Source: Climacium dendroides (lineage: Eukaryota > Streptophyta > Bryopsida > Hypnales > Climaciaceae). Taken from it: a stretch of DNA of 64,000 nucleotides. Below the pieces are notes generated by a model. The model saw nothing but the letters and a program-made list of their open reading frames with translations, ran no database searches and was not told where the DNA came from. Of this stretch, positions 59,266 to 64,000 are shown one piece after another. Position 1 is the first letter of the stretch. The number at the start of each line of letters is the position of its first letter. A program made the position numbers and the translations under genes. Location: contig OX467082.1 of NCBI GenBank assembly GCA_950106755.1, positions 28,830,001 to 28,894,000 of the forward strand, written 5' to 3'.

Positions 59266-59949
59266 ATGGCAATGAAGGAGCAGAGCTTCGTGCTCAAGCG
59301 CGGCGAAGGCTTGCATGACAAAAGCTTCATCAAACATACCGTCCTTCACGTCGAAACCCCGCGCGCTTCAAGCGAGGATTCCACGGTTATCGCAACGAAG
59401 AACGGCAAACCCATCATGAAGACCTCCTACGTATCGCCCATGGCCCGAGCTCGGCAACTGGCGAAGCAACGTCGAGAAGCTGGCGCGAGTAGCGACAGCA
59501 CGGGCGCGTCCAAGGACTGGGACGAGTCACTCCCTTCCAGCAGCAGCACTTCGAATTCCGAGAGCGCCGTCTCCAGCGTCGCCGGTACACCCTCGGTATC
59601 TAAGCCTTCAGTGCAGCATCTCATTCCGAGCTCGGGTCACATTCCCAAGTCTGGTTATATTCCCAAGTCAGGAAGTGTGTACGGAGAGGAAACTAGTGGC
59701 AGTGTCAGGGTACCGAAGTTTGGAGTTTGGGACAACAACAACAATGGCAACGACGGCCCTTGTTACACTCTGTTGTTTGAGAATGTGGCCCAGGAAAAGC
59801 GTACCGGGGGGCCGATTCGGATTCACACGCAACGGCCGTGCTCGCCCTCACGAAATGAAGATTTGTATAACTACAATCCAACGACTATGAAAGCCGCCAG
59901 GAAAACTCGACAGTACCACAGTCTGCTTTGTTGCTTCGTGGGAAGCTAA
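59266..59949 (+). CDS. RIN4/NOI-domain protein, 227 aa
   Basis: The start is ATG 59266; a GTG in frame at 59227 is ahead of a likely intron acceptor. The C-terminal part has a NOI domain (about residues 149-181): VPKFGVWD, Asn-rich loop, CYTLLFENVAQEKRTGG. In RIN4-type immune regulators VPxFGxW is the site cut by bacterial AvrRpt2, and the domain is followed by a palmitoylated Cys cluster; here LLCCFVGS ends the protein, fitting plasma-membrane attachment. The N-terminal 148 residues are basic and Ser-rich and lack the second NOI domain found in typical RIN4. IPKSG occurs twice (126-130 and 132-136). The exon is uninterrupted in the coding part. Function beyond membrane-linked signalling is inference. 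Confidence 0.85.
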   Translation: MAMKEQSFVLKRGEGLHDKSFIKHTVLHVETPRASSEDSTVIATKNGKPIMKTSYVSPMARARQLAKQRREAGASSDSTGASKDWDESLPSSSSTSNSESAVSSVAGTPSVSKPSVQHLIPSSGHIPKSGYIPKSGSVYGEETSGSVRVPKFGVWDNNNNGNDGPCYTLLFENVAQEKRTGGPIRIHTQRPCSPSRNEDLYNYNPTTMKAARKTRQYHSLLCCFVGS

Positions 59950-62695
59950 GGCTTCAGTTCAGTCTAGAAACTTACTCGAATCTTCATGAAGGTTTTCGAA
60001 TTTTAGTCCTCAAAATTTTAGTTCTGGCACACAAGAGGCACGGACGGCGACCTCGGGATCATCTGTAATTGCGGGTTTCAGTTCTATGTGGTGAAGAAGG
60101 AAGCTTGGGCTGTTGCGTGCTAACCACGAATGCATTCGTCGACACAAAAGTTAAAATTGATCGAGACAGAGAGACGGGTGGGTCTTGCTTCATGATTTTG
60201 TACAGCTGGTTCGGAAACGGGCAGGTTCCTAGCTGCAAGGAAGTTGCGGTTGAATCAGTTGTGTTAGAATCAAGCTAGTGTTCGTTTCAGCTTTGTTTTA
60301 GCTGAAGATTTGGAGCTAGTTGTTTTCCTCCTTGTCGTTGACTAGGGTGGAGAAAGTGTGATCCTGCTCTTAAGAAGAGATGATCGTTGTACAATATTTT
60401 CAAACTTAGACACTGTGGAATGAAATATCACAAGCATACTTCAGGTGATTTTTTCGGGTCTCACACTCACAGTTCTGGCTGTTACAGCCGAAGTTCGAAG
60501 TTGTCGGTTGTCGAAGTTCGAGGTTATAAATTGTTAAGTTTTTTTTCGAAACATTGTCGTACCTCCCAGTGAGTTTAGAAATCAGATCCTCACCGTCAAA
60601 ATCCAGAACTTCGGCATAACTATAATCTAGTTGCGATTTTTTTCTAGCACAACAGTAGGGGTAGTCACACCTTCTTCGCTCTATTTTCAATTCTCGGAGA
60701 ATGGGGACGTGGTGCTTCCTCGTTGGTTGGCTGTGCGTGACTTGCAAAGCTCCCATTTTTCGAGAATTGAGAATGTCCATTCTTTTCATCTGAAGGTGAA
60801 GAATTGGGTGTGAAGAAAATTTCTTGAAAATTTTTTCACTCTTCCATAGCTCACTTTCACCTTATTTCATTCTAAGTTTTGTTTGAGTTTTGCGCCGCAT
60901 GCGTCACCTGTGAGTCCATTGGAGCATTTATAACATTGATTCTCATTCTCCAATTTTCCTCCTCCATGTTGCTCACCTACAAAAGGGGTGTCATACCTTC
61001 ATGTAAAATGGCTCCCTATAGGTTTATCTTTTCTCACCGACTTTTGGATGATTCCAAGAAAGATTCGTACTCTTTTGCATTAGAATTAGAGTGACTATTT
61101 TATCATCCACTATAACTTTTGAAGAATGAACATGATTAACTTGAAATTTTTATTGGAGATGGCTAACTTGATAGTATTCAAATCCCTTATTTTCAAAAAA
61201 TTCAAAAATCATTTTATATTTAAATTTAAATTTAGCTAATTTGTTAAAATTTATAGTTTAGGGTTTTTTTAGTACTGGAGAGTACCCAAAATTAATGATT
61301 TAAAGATGAAATTTTTGTGGTCTATTCCCACAATAGGGGAACATGTGCCTATCAAAGAAAATCTAAAAATATTTTATTTTATAACCTCTGTATTTGTACA
61401 AATAGGACTTCCTTATACACACACTATTGAGTAATGAACATTGAAGATGGTTTCAACTTTCATTTTTAAATGAAGTAAAATTTCTATCAAGTCTTTATAA
61501 ACAGCCAATTTTTAGTTCATGATTTCTAATTATTATAAATTTATACCTAGTTGTATCTATTTTTTATGACAAACTGGGTTTTTTTTTTCAAATAATATTT
61601 TTTCAATACTTGCAAAATAGTCAACAATACTAGTACCCATTGATTTTCCAAATCAACGGCTAAGATTTTTTTTGTTTCATAGTACTCATAGTACTCATAG
61701 TATTGAGCACAAAAAACACAGTTTAGACTAAATGCTACCAAAATGGCAAAAGCATTTGATCTTTTTTGCAACCACCCTTCTTGGAGTTCTTAGAAGTTTG
61801 CTTTGTGGAGAAGGTGTAACTATCCTTAATATTAAGTCTTTGTGAAGATATCAAGGGTGGTCTACAATGGTTGTAAGAAAATCTTCTAATTTTGTTGCAT
61901 TTTTGTTGTACTCAAGTTAATTTTTTTGGAGTACTTTAAAATTAGAGAATTTTTTTTCAAATTTTAAAAACATGACCAATGTATACTTTTTTTAGATGAA
62001 GGTAATCATCAAAGGAAAAGTACAAAAAAATTCTCTAAGTAGGAGAACTAGAAAAGTGCCAAATCTCAAGAAAATAGATAAAAAGAAAGATGTTTTAATC
62101 TATAAAAAATAAGAAAAACTTGATTTATGAACTTCCATACAACATACAATCTATTATTTTTAGAATTCTATTGAAAAATAGCTACTAGTCTGCTAGAAGA
62201 CCATCTCTTTTGAATTTGTTTATTTGGTACAACATAGTACTCAAGCCCTCCAAATTGGCAACTATGATACAAAATCCAGGGCTATTTTTGGATTGTAAAA
62301 CATTTTTGAAAAGTGGGAAAAAAATAGTCAAGGTGTATAATAGTCACAAGCACCTTACCTATGAATCTTGAGTCTTTTGGAGCCATAATGCAAGAGTTAT
62401 TACAAAAAAATACCATTACGTATTTTTTGCAATCACCCTCTAGCATGTTTTCTTTGAAATTCAAGACTCCCACCAAAAAGGAGCACTAGGAATGCACTTG
62501 CAAACAACAAAAAAACACCAAGTTCATTTCTTTGTATCTTAGGATGCCTTTCAATTGGGCCCACACGAGAAGACATTAGAGAAGCCCCAAAACAAGAGTA
62601 AAACATGGAAACAACATAACAAATAAATGTCACACTTTAGTTTCAAGAGGTAGATTCTTCTTCAATTGTAGTTGTAAATGGTAGATGAAGCTACA
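59950..62695. other. RIN4-like 3' region, then AT-rich intergenic
   Basis: The first 500-800 bp probably hold 3' UTR. Direct repeats of GAAGTTCGA(A/G)G are at about 60492-60526. A reverse-strand frame of 127 codons (60789-60406) starts with ATG but has no recognised domain. From 60.9 kb the DNA is AT-rich without a gene. Confidence 0.5.
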
Positions 62696-62698
62696 TAA

Positions 62699-62990
62699 AG
62701 GCCTCCTTACATGCTTGTGCGGTGGACAAGTATATAGCTAATTTAAGCAAGAAGACAAAAACAACTTCACCAATTGTCTTACTGGGGTGGGCAAGCGGGA
62801 AAGGGGTTGAAGTTTCTCCAATACTAGTCGACAACCTCATTGGTGGAGATTAGTGAATCTAATACACATGTGAATTTTTTATTGTTTCCCTCTCCACCCA
62901 TTAGATTAACATGAAAGTGCAATGTTTATTTTTCCCTGTAGCTACTTGCTCTACAATTCCCCTAATGACCAATACATGTAAAGAGACCCT
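62699..62990. mobile_element. Tourist-like MITE, 292 bp (copy 2, inverted)
   Basis: The ends AGGCCTCCTTACATG and CATGTAAAGAGACCCT are an imperfect inverted pair, with TAA on both flanks (62696-62698 and 62991-62993). Most of the interior is the reverse complement of 32066-32329, so both belong to one family, about 30.6 kb apart in opposite orientation. Confidence 0.75.
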
Positions 62991-62993
62991 TAA

Positions 62994-64000
62994 AGAGATT
63001 GTAAGTGGTAGAAAACCTTTGACCTTGATGTTGCCAATTGTTGACTACAAAATCCATACTTCACTAAACATTGTTGAAGTGGGGCTTAGAAAAAACATAA
63101 AAGACACTACAGCTTCCACTATGACAAGCAAAATTTGAAGATCCTAGTGGAAAAACTAAACTAAGTTGTATTTTGGTGGGACTCTCTCCAAAGTCTAGCC
63201 ACTCCAAAACAAACACCATTTTGGGCCTTGGTGGAGATGCTCTTAGACCATCAAACACCATTCTCTACACTTGTTGTAAAAGTGTGTGATGCTATGTGAA
63301 TACTTTGTTTTGGGTTTCATTCTCTAGGTGGTGTAAAAGTTATTGAATTTCAAAAAAATTTAAATTAAAAAAAAGAATTTAAATTATCTTTTATTTTGGA
63401 AAAAACATAACTTCCACATCACATGTCCAAACAAAGTCCTTCCACTCCTTTGTGCGTAAAGCTTTCTATTTGTATCATAAATGCAACCTCTCACATGGCA
63501 ATAAAACTCTTATACCTCATCTTACATAAAAGATATTAAATTTTAATTTTTTTACAAATAAAAAAATGATTTTCACTTTTATTTTGGTTGTGGCAACAAC
63601 ACAAGGCACACTAGTCTTAATTATGTACACTATTCTAAGTATATTTAAATTTAATGCAAATTGACACACTATATTGTACTAATTTTCGTGAAGAATTCAT
63701 TTTTTTTTCCTAGTTACACACACTAATCTTGCAAAGTTGCAGGTTATACTAATTTTTGCGCCCCAATAAGATACTTAGGGAGAAAAACCAGTGAGTAATT
63801 GCGGTTGACCCCAATGTACGGGAGTACTGGCATTTAGTTACAAGTTAGCCGGTTGAAATTAAGAATTGCATAATTGATTTCAAAATCTTCGAAAAAAAAT
63901 CGATCATTTAAGAAGAAAAGAAAAGCATAGATTATTCTCTATTTTTCAAAGGCCTAGCCGAGAGAATGCTTCAAACAACCGGTTGGTCCAAGAAAATGTA
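62994..64000. other. AT-rich end of window, no gene supported
   Basis: Only chance frames; the right edge shows no recognisable exon. Confidence 0.6.

Noticed and set aside
60406..60789. Reverse-strand 127-codon ATG frame
   Set aside because: No recognised domain and lies in the probable 3' region of the RIN4-like gene; kept as a note only.

Overview
This is a window of nuclear DNA from a land plant. The plant markers are a DUF3339 small membrane protein, a NOI/RIN4-type protein, a plant-type O-fucosyltransferase-family protein, telo-box motifs at a ribosome-biogenesis gene, and plant transposon types (CACTA, Tourist-like). All split genes use GT-AG introns, and their exon phases close exactly. 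Genes sit in short GC-richer islands separated by long, AT-rich, repeat-filled tracts. I cannot place the species; a non-seed plant is possible but unproven. Many of the longest open frames begin at TTG or GTG, so starts were re-chosen at ATG where one exists.

Layout. 1-4.2 kb: a GC-rich module with a coiled-coil protein (open at the left edge) and a divergent FCP1-like HAD protein, bracketed by 16-bp inverted repeats. 4.4-5.5 kb: a large inverted duplication of a broken Cys-rich coding fragment. 5.6-8.8 kb: non-coding. 9.2-10.9 kb: a two-exon gene for an unrecognised 329-aa protein whose 3' end lies in a three-copy tandem repeat (10.85-12.0 kb). 12-26.8 kb: an AT-rich repeat desert holding a broken eIF3e fragment, a decayed coding tract, a perfect-style foldback element, and a non-autonomous CACTA element (18633-21584) with a related empty site 1.5 kb away. 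27.3-29.6 kb: phosphatidylglycerophosphate synthase, 7 exons. 30-33.7 kb: repeats, including a Tourist-like MITE. 33.76-33.97 kb (-): DUF3339 protein. 34.76-38.27 kb (-): UTP7/WDR46, 8 exons, with telo-boxes. 38.6-47.6 kb: AT-rich desert with foldback elements. 47.8-51.2 kb: O-fucosyltransferase-family gene, 6 exons. 51.2-57.4 kb: mostly repeats plus one doubtful small ORF. 57.4-59.95 kb: promoter-like sequence and a RIN4/NOI-type gene. 60-64 kb: AT-rich, with a second Tourist-like MITE in the opposite orientation.

The recognised genes are unrelated housekeeping or signalling genes (phospholipid synthesis, rRNA processing, Golgi glycosylation, immune-type membrane scaffold), as expected of a plant chromosome. 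There is no operon-like system. The least ordinary items are the coiled-coil/pseudophosphatase module at the left edge, the inverted duplication at 4.4-5.5 kb, the novel two-exon gene with its repeat-derived tail, and the CACTA insertion with its empty-site paralogue.
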